A stretch of 60,664 nucleotides of DNA from Actinomycetes bacterium (lineage in GTDB: Bacteria > Actinomycetota > Actinomycetes > S36-B12): assembly GCA_014190275.1 (NCBI GenBank), contig BJGE01000006.1, forward strand, positions 1 to 60,664, written 5' to 3'. Positions 35,496-44,243 of this stretch are shown piece by piece. The notes below the pieces were generated by a model. That model had not been told where the DNA came from and did not search any database. It saw only the letters and a list, made by a program, of their open reading frames with translations. Made by a program: the position numbers and the translations under genes. Position 1 is the first letter of the stretch. Every line of letters begins with the position of its first letter.

Positions 35496-35502
35496 GGGCT
35501 CG

Positions 35503-37293
35503 CTAAGCAATTCGGCTGACGATATTGCGCCGGGCGGTCGCGGTGAGCCACTGGTAATCAACGGGTTCTCGGGCTCTTATCTCACCCCGCACCTGGCCTA
35601 ATTGCGCAAGCAGGGCGCCCCCGCACCCGATTGGCAACGCCAACGCGGCACTGGAGCGCACTAGTCGGACGGCATCAGAATCCAGCCAAGCCAAGATGGC
35701 CTCGGCTTCTTCGGTCAAGCCAGCGACTTTTGAGGGTGCGGGCGCGGTGATGTGGTCGGCGGCCGAAATCATCGCGTCAACCACCGGCAGCGGCTCAACA
35801 CCGGGGTCGATCGTCACCGCGCCCGCTAGTGCACCGTAGCGAATGCAATGCACCTCCCACCCACCCGGTGGAGTCGCTTTGGCCGCGACCACTTGCTCAA
35901 TTCGGGCCAGCATCATCAGCCGATGAGTGCGCACGCTGGCCTGCACGAAGTGGGCGAGGCGATCGCGCCAAAGCGCGGCATCCTCGAATCTACTTTGCTC
36001 GGCTAAGTAACGCATCCGCACCTGCACCGCCGCAGTGACCGGGCCCACCGCACCGGACATTGCCGATCGGACCTGGGCAACTAGGTCGTCATAGGCCAGG
36101 TGGTCAACCGCCGCGGTGCAAGGTGCTAGACATTTACCTAACTCAGCGAGGGCGCAGCCGGCCGTGGTACTTCGTGGATTGCGAGCTAATTTCTTGGTGC
36201 ACACCCGGAGGGGAAATGCGTATTGCAGGGCGTCACTCGCCTCCTGCGCGGCCGCGCTTGACCTAAATGGTCCTAGGTAGCAGGCCCCGACTTCAGTGTC
36301 GTCGCGAATCTCACGCACTATTGCCAACCGCGGGGCAGCTTCGGCTGTTAATTTAAGCCAGGTTTGCCGCTCGGGCCGCTTTGATCGCTGGTTGTATCTT
36401 GGCCGATTAGCCGCGATCAGCCGCAACTCGCGAACCCGGGCTTCGAGTACTGTTGCGCAGACTATTGGATCGACCGAAGTGGCTATGGTAATCATCTGGG
36501 TCATGCGGCGCCGAGTTTCAGACGCCGTGAAGTAGGTTCGCACCCGCTTGCGAATATTCTTTGAAGTTCCTATATAAAGTGCCTCACCCTTTGGGTCGCG
36601 AAATATGTAGACCCCTGGTGCATCTGGTAAACCCGCTGCCAGCTTTCGATTCGTTCGTTGGGCCGGGCTGACGCGGGAGGAAAATGCGGCAAGATCCTCG
36701 AGGGTTTCGACCCCGAAATCACCAACCCTTTCCAGTAGTCGATGTAGCACGTCAGCGGTAGCCCGAGCGTCGTCAAATGCCCGGTGCGTGGGTGCGATGT
36801 CGGTGCGAAAGTAGGCTGCAAGGGTAGCAAGTTTGCAATTTGCCACTTCGTCACGCTGCAGTGTCAGTCGGGCCAGTCGAGCCGTATCGATAACGTGATT
36901 ACCCGGCCACTCTTGCTCTAGTTTGGCGCAGGCGCCTTTTAGGAATCCGATGTCGTAGGGGGCGTTGTGAGCCACTAACACACTACCCCGCGCGAACTCC
37001 AAGAAAGTTGGTAGCACCGCACCCAGCCGTGGTGCCTGGGCAACCAGGGAATTGGTGATGCCGGTGAGCGCAGCTATAAAGGACGGAATCGGGATCTCGG
37101 GGTTGACGAGGGTGGCGAACTCGCCGATGACCTGACCACTTCGAACTTTCACCGCGCCGAACTCGGTGATGCCGGCCTGGGCCGGGGCTCCGCCGGTGGT
37201 CTCTAGATCAACAACGACAAAGGTGGCATCGCGCAACCGGGTACCTAAATCGGTGATGCTCAACTGTTGGTTAAGCCGGACCGAGTTGGGCAT
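35503..37293 (-). CDS. DEDDh exonuclease fused to GIY-YIG (UvrC/Cho-like) nuclease
   Basis: The N-terminal domain (about 20-190) is a DNA polymerase III epsilon-type 3'-5' exonuclease with FVVVDLETTGG, VAHNAPYDIGFL and HRAFDDARATADVL. From about 210 a GIY-YIG nuclease follows (PGVYIFRDPKGEALYIGTS), then UvrC-like sequence with a Cys cluster (about CTKKL...GKCLAPC). This two-nuclease fusion is known in actinobacteria and probably acts in DNA repair. I chose ATG 37293 (596 aa); the frame to 37353 adds no family sequence. Confidence 0.9.
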   Translation of the reverse strand: MPNSVRLNQQLSITDLGTRLRDATFVVVDLETTGGAPAQAGITEFGAVKVRSGQVIGEFATLVNPEIPIPSFIAALTGITNSLVAQAPRLGAVLPTFLEFARGSVLVAHNAPYDIGFLKGACAKLEQEWPGNHVIDTARLARLTLQRDEVANCKLATLAAYFRTDIAPTHRAFDDARATADVLHRLLERVGDFGVETLEDLAAFSSRVSPAQRTNRKLAAGLPDAPGVYIFRDPKGEALYIGTSKNIRKRVRTYFTASETRRRMTQMITIATSVDPIVCATVLEARVRELRLIAANRPRYNQRSKRPERQTWLKLTAEAAPRLAIVREIRDDTEVGACYLGPFRSSAAAQEASDALQYAFPLRVCTKKLARNPRSTTAGCALAELGKCLAPCTAAVDHLAYDDLVAQVRSAMSGAVGPVTAAVQVRMRYLAEQSRFEDAALWRDRLAHFVQASVRTHRLMMLARIEQVVAAKATPPGGWEVHCIRYGALAGAVTIDPGVEPLPVVDAMISAADHITAPAPSKVAGLTEEAEAILAWLDSDAVRLVRSSAALALPIGCGGALLAQLGQVRGEIRAREPVDYQWLTATARRNIVSRIA

Positions 37294-37342
37294 GGCATGC
37301 ACGCTAAGGCACAGCCCTGACAAACCGCGGTAAGGTGCTGCC

Positions 37343-37615
37343 GTGGCCAACACCCTCCCGGACGCAAAATCCCGCTTTCGCTGCGCTCATTGCGGCAACC
37401 TAACCCGCTTTGACGTGGTGCGCTTGGCTAAAGTCAGCGAATTTTGGCATGTTGATATTTCGGGTAGCCCGGTAGTAGAGGAAACCTCGGTGCTTACCCA
37501 GGAGATCGAGCAGGTTCGGTGTCGCTGGTGCGCTGCGGCCGACCGCATCGAGTTGGTGCCGCGCCCAGAATTCGGCGGACCCAGCGCCGAGGGCCCAGGT
37601 GACGGCGGCCCCTGA
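37343..37615 (+). CDS. Small zinc-ribbon-like conserved actinobacterial protein
   Basis: The 90-aa protein has two Cys pairs, CAHC (about 14-17) and CRWC (about 59-62), spaced like a zinc ribbon, with FRCAHCGNLTRFDVVR typical of a conserved actinobacterial hypothetical family. Function unknown. GTG 37343 lies 49 nt from the divergent exonuclease start. The C-terminal tail is Gly/Pro-rich. Confidence 0.8.
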   Translation: MANTLPDAKSRFRCAHCGNLTRFDVVRLAKVSEFWHVDISGSPVVEETSVLTQEIEQVRCRWCAAADRIELVPRPEFGGPSAEGPGDGGP

Positions 37616-37654
37616 GCTGGGCCCATTGTCAGACCCCCGGGTTAGTTTCGGGGC

Positions 37655-37870
37655 ATGATCATTGATTGCGGTACCTGCCAAGTTGCGGGCCTGGCCTGCA
37701 GTGACTGTGTCGTCACAGTTTTACTTGGCCCACCGGCGGCCACGGTGCAAATATCGGACGACCACGAAGTTGCGGTCGGGGTATTGGCCGATTCAGGCCT
37801 GATTCCGCCCCTGCGACTGGTGACCGGGGGAAAACAGCCTGATGTCCGATATGTCGGTTTAGGGGCCTGA
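37655..37870 (+). CDS. Conserved actinobacterial small Cys-containing protein
   Basis: The 71-aa protein begins MIIDCGTCQVAGLACSDCVV, holding four Cys as two CxxC-type pairs within 17 residues, and continues with VLADSGLIPPLRLV, a pattern I recognise from short actinobacterial proteins of unknown function. A metal or Fe-S site is possible. It precedes the NlpC/P60 gene by about 150 nt. Confidence 0.75.
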   Translation: MIIDCGTCQVAGLACSDCVVTVLLGPPAATVQISDDHEVAVGVLADSGLIPPLRLVTGGKQPDVRYVGLGA

Positions 37871-37907
37871 ATTAGCCTTAGGAAAAGGTGCGAGAAATGA
37901 AGGACGT

Positions 37908-37978
37908 GGCAGTTTGCTGCCGGGAAACCGGCCCCAGGATGTCTGTTACCGTGGTGGCGAAGGCAAGATATTGGTAAC
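37908..37978 (+). promoter_or_regulatory. Possible structured 5' leader of the NlpC/P60 gene
   Basis: Three consecutive stem-loops can form: GGCAG/CTGCC (37908-37921), CCGG-GAAA-CCGG with a GNRA loop (37920-37931), and GTTACC/GGTAAC (37945-37978). The first and second share two bases, so they may compete. Leaders of cell-wall hydrolase genes in actinobacteria often hold cyclic di-AMP riboswitches, but I could not match that consensus here. Confidence 0.3.
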
Positions 37979-38022
37979 CGGCTTATTCATGGGTGCGAAG
38001 TTGGGTGAAGGGAGCGCAAGCG

Positions 38023-39096
38023 GTGCGATTGAATCGAAGTGGCTCTCGGTATCGCACTTGGCTCGCCTGCGTTGGAGTCGTGCTCAGCTTGGGCTTTTGG
38101 AGTCTCGCTTGGGCGGTGCCGGCGGCGGCCCGCGATCTGGGCGAGGTGCGCGAGCAGGTTTTTGAACTCGAGGCCAAGGCCGAGTCGGCCCACGAGCGCT
38201 TCAATGATGCACAAGCCCGGCTAGACGAAATCAACGATGCACTGGCGACCCTTAAGAATAAGATTGCGGTTGAGCGCCGGGAGCTCAATGCGATCTCCGG
38301 TGCGGTTGATGACCTCGCCCGCGCCACCTACACCGGTGGTGGGGTTGATACGTCGCTGCAGGTGCTCTTGGCTGAAGATCCAGCACAGTTCTTGGCCCAG
38401 GCCTCGGCCCTTGACCAAGTGGCCAAAGGTCAGGCCGATGCCTTGCGGGCCTCGCAAACCGCGAGATTGCGGTTGGCGCAAAGTGAAGCCGCATTGCAGC
38501 AAAAGGAGGCCGCTGCCAGGCAAGTGCGTGCTGAAATGGCCGATGCCAAGCGGGAGGCTGACGATCGGCTCGCCGAGGCGGAGGCGATCTTAAATTCCTT
38601 AGAGGCAGCAGAACGGCAGCGTTTGTCGGCGCTAGCGGCCAGTGAGCGCCAAGCCTCACTCGCCGCCGCCGCCGCCGCGGTACAAGAGTTAAACAGCAGC
38701 AGCACTAATGGTGGGGGCTACTCGGTTAGCAGCCGGGCCATCGCCGCAGTGCGGTACGGGTTGTCGCAGGTTGGCGATCGCTATGTTGCCGCGGCGGCTG
38801 GTCCGAGTTCATTTGACTGCTCGGGGCTAACAATGAGCGCTTGGCGCCAAGGGGGAGTCTCATTGCCCCACTACAGCTACTCCCAATACCAGAAGGCGAA
38901 CAAGATTCCCTTAAGCCAGGCCCAACCCGGTGACCTCGTTTTCTATTTCGGCGGTAGTGTGCACCATGTTGGCCTCTACATCGGCAACGGAAAAATGGTA
39001 CATGCAGCTAACCCCAGGGACGGAGTGGTTGTAACCAACGTGCTCGGCCCTTGGTACGCCCAGCATTTCACCGGAATCGGCCGGGTTGTCGGCTAG
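38023..39096 (+). CDS. Secreted NlpC/P60 (C40) peptidoglycan hydrolase with coiled coil
   Basis: A signal peptide (about 1-36, ending PAAA) is followed by a long Glu/Ala/Lys coiled coil (about 38-225) and a C-terminal NlpC/P60 domain (about 240-357). The catalytic Cys is in SSFDCSG and the His in VHHVGLYIGNG. Such RipA/RipB-like enzymes cut stem peptides during cell separation; the coiled coil may block or recruit. I chose GTG 38023 because AGGGAG lies 8 nt upstream (357 aa); earlier in-frame GTGs at 37993 and 38005 lack a site. Confidence 0.9.
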   Translation: MRLNRSGSRYRTWLACVGVVLSLGFWSLAWAVPAAARDLGEVREQVFELEAKAESAHERFNDAQARLDEINDALATLKNKIAVERRELNAISGAVDDLARATYTGGGVDTSLQVLLAEDPAQFLAQASALDQVAKGQADALRASQTARLRLAQSEAALQQKEAAARQVRAEMADAKREADDRLAEAEAILNSLEAAERQRLSALAASERQASLAAAAAAVQELNSSSTNGGGYSVSSRAIAAVRYGLSQVGDRYVAAAAGPSSFDCSGLTMSAWRQGGVSLPHYSYSQYQKANKIPLSQAQPGDLVFYFGGSVHHVGLYIGNGKMVHAANPRDGVVVTNVLGPWYAQHFTGIGRVVG

Positions 39097-39137
39097 TCCC
39101 AACGCCCTAAGAAAAACGCCCTAAAAAAAGTAGCCCC

Positions 39138-40934
39138 TCAGGAATAAAGGGCGGCGATATCGGCTTCGCATTCCTTCATCACCACACCCCGCTTCAACTT
39201 CATTGACGGTGTCATCTGACCACCCTCTTCGGTCCAATCGTGCGGCAAGACCGCAAACTTCTTGATGGCCTCAGCATGTGAAACTGCCTTATTGCCCTCG
39301 TCGATAGCACCTTGCACTAGGGCAATTAAGTCAGGGTCACCGACAAGGTCGGCGATGGTTGCAGATTCTGGCTTTCCAGCTTGCTTGCGCCAGGCGGGGA
39401 AGGCCTCGGGGTCGATGGTGACAAGTGCGGCAATGAAGGGTTGGGCGTCACCAACCACCATGCACTGCGAGACCAGCCAGTTGGCTCGGATGCGATCCTC
39501 GAGTACCGCCGGCGCTACATTCTTGCCACCGGCCGTGACGATGAGCTCCTTCTTGCGTCCGGTTATCCGGACAAATCCTTTATCGTCGATCTCCCCGATA
39601 TCGCCGGAGTGGAACCAGCCGTCCGGCTCGATAGCTTCGGCGGTGGCGACTTCGTTATTCCAATATCCGGCGAAGATCTGCGCACCGGCGAGCATCAGTT
39701 CGCCATCATCGGCAACTTTGACGCTGGCACCGGGCAAGGGCTGGCCCACGCTGCCAATGCGTAGAGCATGCGGCCGACTTATTGTGGTGGCGGCACTTGT
39801 TTCGGTCAGGCCGTACCCTTCCAAAATGGTGACCCCTATACCGCGGAAGAAGTGACCGAGGCGGGAGCCCAGCGGTGCGCCGCCGGAGACCGCCCACTTC
39901 ATCTTGCCGCCCATTGCGGCCCGCAGTTTCTTGTAAACCAAACGATCAAAAATCGCGTGCTTGATCTTCAGACCGATACCGGGGCCGCCGTCGTCTAGGG
40001 CCATGCTGTAGTCAATGGCGACTTGACTAGCTGTTTCAAAGATATGACCCTTACCGGCCGCGGTGGCTTTTTGCTGCGAGGAGTTGTATATCTTCTCGAA
40101 AACCCGGGGTACGGCAAGGAGGAATGTCGGCTGGAAGGTTTGCAGATCTGCGAGCAACTCCTTGATATCGGCGGTGTGCCCAAGGCGTACCCGAGCGCGA
40201 ATGCAGCCCAATTGGATGAGGCGGCCGAAGACATGCGCAACCGGTAGGAATAGCAGGGTAGATGAACCGTCAACCAAGAAGACGTCATCGAGGCCTTGCA
40301 CCACGTTATCGACTTCGAACATCAAGTTGCTGTGCGTTAGCACGCAGCCTTTGGGGCGCCCGGTGGTGCCGGAGGTGTAAATAATGGTGGCGATCGACGT
40401 CGGGCCCAAGGTAGCGCGCCTGGCTTCGAGCACTTCGTCACTTACCTCGCGGCCGGCTGTCTTAAGTTCGGCAAGGATCCCGTCATCAAGTACCCACATG
40501 CGAGTGACGCTAGGGATTCCTACTGCAACTTGATCAAATACTGCCCTGTGTTTGTGAGTCTCGAGGAATACGGCAACCGCACCAGAGTCACTGAGTATCC
40601 ACTGCACTTGCTCGGCGGATGAGGTTTCATAGATCGGCACACTGGTCGCGCCGGCGTACCAAACCGCATAGTCCATCAGGGCCCAGTCGTATCTGGTGCG
40701 CGACATGATGCCAATTCGCTGGCCGGGCTCTACCCCGTTTGCGATGATGCCCTTTGCTATCGCTTTGACATCGTCATTGAACTGCTTCGCCGTAATTCCC
40801 ACCCAAGCGGCGCCGCGTGGCACCGAGAAGACAACTAGATCGGGGACCTGCTCGGCATTTTCGGCGATGTGATCCACGAGGTTACCCGAGGTGGGGGCCG
40901 GGACGATTACCGGGACACTGAACTCCTTAAGCAC
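39138..40934 (-). CDS. Long-chain fatty acid--CoA ligase
   Basis: AMP-forming acyl-CoA synthetase of the FadD15/SCO2131 type, 598 aa. Motifs: IIYTSGTTGRPKGCVLTH (about 182-199), EGYGLTETSAA (about 375-385), HSGDIGEIDDKGFVRITGRKKE (about 445) and a C-terminal Lys near KLKRGVV. It activates fatty acids for lipid synthesis or degradation. It faces the NlpC/P60 gene and is divergent from the SRPBCC/phosphoesterase group, as in Streptomyces. Confidence 0.92.
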   Translation of the reverse strand: MLKEFSVPVIVPAPTSGNLVDHIAENAEQVPDLVVFSVPRGAAWVGITAKQFNDDVKAIAKGIIANGVEPGQRIGIMSRTRYDWALMDYAVWYAGATSVPIYETSSAEQVQWILSDSGAVAVFLETHKHRAVFDQVAVGIPSVTRMWVLDDGILAELKTAGREVSDEVLEARRATLGPTSIATIIYTSGTTGRPKGCVLTHSNLMFEVDNVVQGLDDVFLVDGSSTLLFLPVAHVFGRLIQLGCIRARVRLGHTADIKELLADLQTFQPTFLLAVPRVFEKIYNSSQQKATAAGKGHIFETASQVAIDYSMALDDGGPGIGLKIKHAIFDRLVYKKLRAAMGGKMKWAVSGGAPLGSRLGHFFRGIGVTILEGYGLTETSAATTISRPHALRIGSVGQPLPGASVKVADDGELMLAGAQIFAGYWNNEVATAEAIEPDGWFHSGDIGEIDDKGFVRITGRKKELIVTAGGKNVAPAVLEDRIRANWLVSQCMVVGDAQPFIAALVTIDPEAFPAWRKQAGKPESATIADLVGDPDLIALVQGAIDEGNKAVSHAEAIKKFAVLPHDWTEEGGQMTPSMKLKRGVVMKECEADIAALYS

Positions 40935-41080
40935 CTTTTAACTCCTTGGGTCTAGTTGTGGGCCGGTAATTTCAAGTGGTTGATATAACGCTAACCGAAC
41001 TTGGGCCTGCAGGGAAGGGGAATGTTGTTCCCAGTCACCCCAGGGCGCGCTCTGGGCTAAGTCATGGCATTCTCGGGACC

Positions 41081-41491
41081 ATGGGCAGTTTGGATCTGGT
41101 CGATGAGACCTATGTGGTGGTTGATCGGGCCCTACTTGCTGCGGTGATCGCCGATCGGGCCCGCTGGGTCAGTTGGTGGCCGGAATTAACCTTGACGGTT
41201 TTTATGGATCGGGGGCTAGCGGGCATCAGGTGGTCGGTTTCGGGTGCCTTGGTGGGCTCGAGTGAGATCTGGCTGGAGCAGGTGGGTGATGGGGTGCTCC
41301 TGCATTACTACTTGCGCGCCGATCCGGCAGCCCCCGGCTCACCCGCGACGGCTCGGATGAGCCCAGCTAGTCCACACGGCCGGCGCCAGATTGACGCCCT
41401 TCGGACGCGGCACGCGATCACCTGGAAGCGCTCGGTTTGGGCGCTTAAGGATGAACTTGAGGGGGCCAGGCGACCGGGTGATCCGCGTTGA
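41081..41491 (+). CDS. SRPBCC (START/polyketide cyclase-like) protein
   Basis: The 136-aa protein matches small actinobacterial SRPBCC proteins: VDRALLAAVIADRARWVSWWPELTL at the start of the fold and a C-terminal helix ITWKRSVWALKDELE. These bind hydrophobic ligands; none is known here. Start ATG 41081 was preferred to the longer frame from 40976 because the fold begins right after it. It overlaps the phosphoesterase start by 4 nt. Confidence 0.75.
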   Translation: MGSLDLVDETYVVVDRALLAAVIADRARWVSWWPELTLTVFMDRGLAGIRWSVSGALVGSSEIWLEQVGDGVLLHYYLRADPAAPGSPATARMSPASPHGRRQIDALRTRHAITWKRSVWALKDELEGARRPGDPR

Positions 41492-42267
41492 GGGTGCATG
41501 TGGTCTCCGATGTGCACGGTGCGAGCGATGCCCTTGCGCGGGCGGCAGCTGGCTCCGACCTATTTGTTTGTTTGGGTGACCTGATTCTCTTTTTGGATTA
41601 CGACGATCCAACAAGGGGTATCTACACGGATCTTTTCGGGCCGGAGCACACGCGGGCTTATATCGATGCGCGCACCGCTAACCGTTTCGACGAAGCCCGT
41701 GAGCTAAGTGCCGCCGCATGGCGCAGCCGTGGCGTATTCGACCACGCGGATCGGTGGGAGTCACTAGAGGTGATGATCCGCCAGCAGTACCGGGGCCTCT
41801 TCGATGCGATGCCGGAACCGGCGCTGCTGACCTATGGCAATGTGGACGTACCCGCTTTGTGGCCGGAATTCTTAAAGGCTGGCCACCAAGTTGTTGATGG
41901 TGCGGTCATTAACATCGAAGGTATCCGGATGGGATTTGTCGGTGGTGGTTTGGCTAGTCCGATGCGCACCCCCTATGAGCTCACCGAAGAACAATACGCC
42001 GAAAAGATTCAAGCCTTGGGCCCGGTTGATGTGTTGTTTACCCATATCCCTCCCGCGGTGCCGCAGTTGACCTATGACACGGTCGCAAGGCGCTTTGAAG
42101 TCGGGAGTGGGGCGATCTTGGAATACCTGAAGGAATATGCACCGGCTCTGCACCTATTTGGCCACGTGCATCAGCCACTTAGGGCGCGGGCTCGCCTTGG
42201 CAAGACCGAATGCATGAATGTGGGTCATTTCCACGGACGCAAACTCCCGTTCGTCATCGACCTGTAG
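41488..42267 (+). CDS. Calcineurin-like metallophosphoesterase
   Basis: Metal-site motifs run in order: SDVHG (about 7-11), CLGDLI (about 29-34), YGNVD (about 114-118), THIPP (about 187-191) and FGHVHQP (about 219-225). Substrate unknown. TTG 41488 gives a 4-nt overlap (TTGA) with the SRPBCC stop and the usual MRVHVVSDVHG N-terminus; GTG 41494 is the alternative. Length 259 aa. Confidence 0.87.
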   Translation: MRVHVVSDVHGASDALARAAAGSDLFVCLGDLILFLDYDDPTRGIYTDLFGPEHTRAYIDARTANRFDEARELSAAAWRSRGVFDHADRWESLEVMIRQQYRGLFDAMPEPALLTYGNVDVPALWPEFLKAGHQVVDGAVINIEGIRMGFVGGGLASPMRTPYELTEEQYAEKIQALGPVDVLFTHIPPAVPQLTYDTVARRFEVGSGAILEYLKEYAPALHLFGHVHQPLRARARLGKTECMNVGHFHGRKLPFVIDL

Positions 42268-42329
42268 CCGCGCGCTGTTAGGTAGTAGCCTTTGGCTTCG
42301 GTCCAAGTGGCGGCAACAGAGGAGTAAAC

Positions 42330-42785
42330 ATGGGCGATAAGACCGAGGCCAGCATCGTCATTGCTGCCTCGCCGGCGGCGATCATGTCGGTTATCGCAGA
42401 CCTTGCCGCATATCCGCAATGGAGTGATGGCATTTCTTCGGTTGAAGTGCTGTCCTTGTACGAAGAGGATTCACGCCCGGCCGATGCCAGATTCAGTTTG
42501 GCATCTGGCCCAATCAAGGACACCTACGAACTCGAATACGATTGGGATGGGGATAACTCAGTTTCGTGGACGTTGACCAAGGCAGAGATGCTCACCGCGA
42601 TGGATGGCAGCTATACGCTGAAGAACAATGGAGATGGTACGACGACGGTGCATTATGTATTAGCGGTTGACGTGAAGATTCCAATGATCGGAATGATCAA
42701 GCGGAAAGCCGAACGAGTAATCGTCGACACCGCACTTAAGGGACTTAAGAAACGTGTCGAATCAAATTCGCCTAATTCTCTTTAG
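42330..42785 (+). CDS. SRPBCC family (START-like) protein
   Basis: The 151-aa protein has the typical start of the fold (ASIVIAASPAAIMSVIADLAAYPQW) and a long C-terminal helix ending GLKKRVE. Proteins of this type next to an ArsA-like ATPase are conserved in actinobacteria; the ligand is unknown. ATG 42330 has AGGAG upstream. The 3' end overlaps the ATPase gene by 32 nt. Confidence 0.85.
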   Translation: MGDKTEASIVIAASPAAIMSVIADLAAYPQWSDGISSVEVLSLYEEDSRPADARFSLASGPIKDTYELEYDWDGDNSVSWTLTKAEMLTAMDGSYTLKNNGDGTTTVHYVLAVDVKIPMIGMIKRKAERVIVDTALKGLKKRVESNSPNSL

Positions 42786-43923
42786 CGGCAAGGGCGGCGT
42801 TGGGAAATCAACTCTTGCGGCTGCGACCGCTGTTCAACTAGCCGATGCGGGTCGCCGGGTGCGCTTAGTTTCCATCGACCCAGCGCACTCATGCGGTGAC
42901 GTGCTACGCCTGCCGATGAGCCCGGGGGCTGTGAATTTCGTTAACAAGTCGTTCTCCGTAACTATCCTCGATGCGCATACGCAGCGAGCTGCGTCGTGGC
43001 GGGCCCTGCAGGCTATAGCGGTGGAGTTGCTCACCGGAGCCGGTATCGACCCGATACATGCGGCTGAATTGACGGTACTTCCCGGTATTGACGAGTTACT
43101 CTCACTTTTAGCGGTGACGGATTTACTAGAAGATCCAGAAATTGACGTCGTCGTGGTCGATGGTGGACCGACCGCCGAAACCGCGAGGCTATTGGCGTTG
43201 CCGGAAGCCCTAGAACAACTACTGAAAACCATCATGACCCCCGCGTTCGCGCTTGCTAGAGCCACACGCGGTCCCGTCTCCGCCGAGACAACCGTGCTCA
43301 CCGCTGTTCAGGGGTTAGCGGCTGACTTACGTCGCGTCCGGCAGGTTCTAACGGGTGGGAATAGCGTGGTGCGTCTGGTTGCCACACCGGAAAAAGTGGT
43401 TTTGGCTGAAACGCGCCGGCATCTTGCAACTTTGACCCTGCTGGGGCATCACGTTGATGCGGTGTTCGTGAATCGGTACCCGTTGAGCATCGACAACTGG
43501 CCGCGCAAATGGGCAAGAAAGCAGCGCAAGCGGGTTCGCGGTCTTCGGGCCGACCTAGTCCATACCCCGATCATCACCGTGCCATTTAAGACGGCCGAGC
43601 CGCTAGGAGAGGCCGGGCTCCGCAAGTTACCGGTTTCGATTCGGCGCCGCCCGCCGGATACTTCGTTCACCAAGGCGGTGCCAAGCGGGATAATGCCCAC
43701 AGTCTTTGGTTACGAGTGGCGGATCCCACTTGATGATCCGGCGGGTCAGGTAATCAAGGTGGGCCGGCTCGGCGACAATGCAATTGTCGTTGTTGGATCA
43801 ACTAGGCGCGTGATTGCGCTACCCGCGGTGCTATGCAGGTGTGTCATGAAAGGTGCGGAGGTGCGGGCACAGCAGGTAGTCATCGCATTCGAGCCCGATG
43901 AATCCATTTGGCGGCAGGAATGA
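42754..43923 (+). CDS. ArsA/GET3-like ATPase
   Basis: Deviant Walker A GKGGVGKSTLAAA (about 11-23) and the SIDPAH switch motif (about 41-46) place this 389-aa protein in the ArsA/MinD P-loop group. The C-terminal part (about 290-389) resembles the small alpha-crystallin-like domain in bacterial ArsA homologues. No arsenic genes are nearby, so arsenite transport is unlikely; partnership with the SRPBCC protein is suggested by the overlap. GTG start. Confidence 0.85.
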   Translation: MSNQIRLILFSGKGGVGKSTLAAATAVQLADAGRRVRLVSIDPAHSCGDVLRLPMSPGAVNFVNKSFSVTILDAHTQRAASWRALQAIAVELLTGAGIDPIHAAELTVLPGIDELLSLLAVTDLLEDPEIDVVVVDGGPTAETARLLALPEALEQLLKTIMTPAFALARATRGPVSAETTVLTAVQGLAADLRRVRQVLTGGNSVVRLVATPEKVVLAETRRHLATLTLLGHHVDAVFVNRYPLSIDNWPRKWARKQRKRVRGLRADLVHTPIITVPFKTAEPLGEAGLRKLPVSIRRRPPDTSFTKAVPSGIMPTVFGYEWRIPLDDPAGQVIKVGRLGDNAIVVVGSTRRVIALPAVLCRCVMKGAEVRAQQVVIAFEPDESIWRQE

Positions 43924-44234
43924 GCGATGAGCAGAGGTCGTTTGACCCCACCGCAATTGTCGGCGCCCTAAACCAACTCCTCACCTGGGCCGCGCAGACC
44001 GTAGTGGGACCGCACGCAGAGCATATGGATCCAGGTGAACATCTCGAATGCCTGATGTGTCGTGGCATGGGAGCAATGCGAGCCCTCGGTCTGGACGCCT
44101 TAGTTAATCAGGCCGGTGCCGGTGGAGTCACCGAGTGGGATTTGGATAATTCAGCGAATGTAACAGAGCGTGTAACTTTTGTTGGTAACGACGAAGATGT
44201 TACTTGGGTCCGCGTCAAGCGCCAGCGCCCGTAG
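43920..44234 (+). CDS. DUF5304-like actinobacterial protein
   Basis: The 104-aa protein has a CLMCRGM segment (Cys pair about 45-48), a preceding GPHAEHMDPGEHLE and an acidic C-terminus. It matches the small proteins found between ArsA-like ATPase and glucokinase genes in actinobacteria, of unknown function. Start ATG 43920 gives a 4-nt overlap with the ATPase stop. Confidence 0.75.
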   Translation: MSDEQRSFDPTAIVGALNQLLTWAAQTVVGPHAEHMDPGEHLECLMCRGMGAMRALGLDALVNQAGAGGVTEWDLDNSANVTERVTFVGNDEDVTWVRVKRQRP

Positions 44235-44243
44235 GCTGACGGC

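Noticed and set aside
37871-38022. Cyclic di-AMP (ydaO) riboswitch before the NlpC/P60 gene
   Set aside because: Conserved ydaO core sequences are absent; only small generic stems are seen, so it is listed as an unassigned leader.
39097-39137. Possible bidirectional terminator between the NlpC/P60 and acyl-CoA synthetase genes
   Set aside because: ACGCCCTAA repeats and A-runs are present, but I could not find a convincing stem followed by a T-run on either strand.
42754-43923. Arsenite-transport ATPase ArsA
   Set aside because: No arsB, arsC or arsR genes are near, and the neighbourhood is a conserved actinobacterial module with SRPBCC proteins; it is kept as ArsA/GET3-like only.
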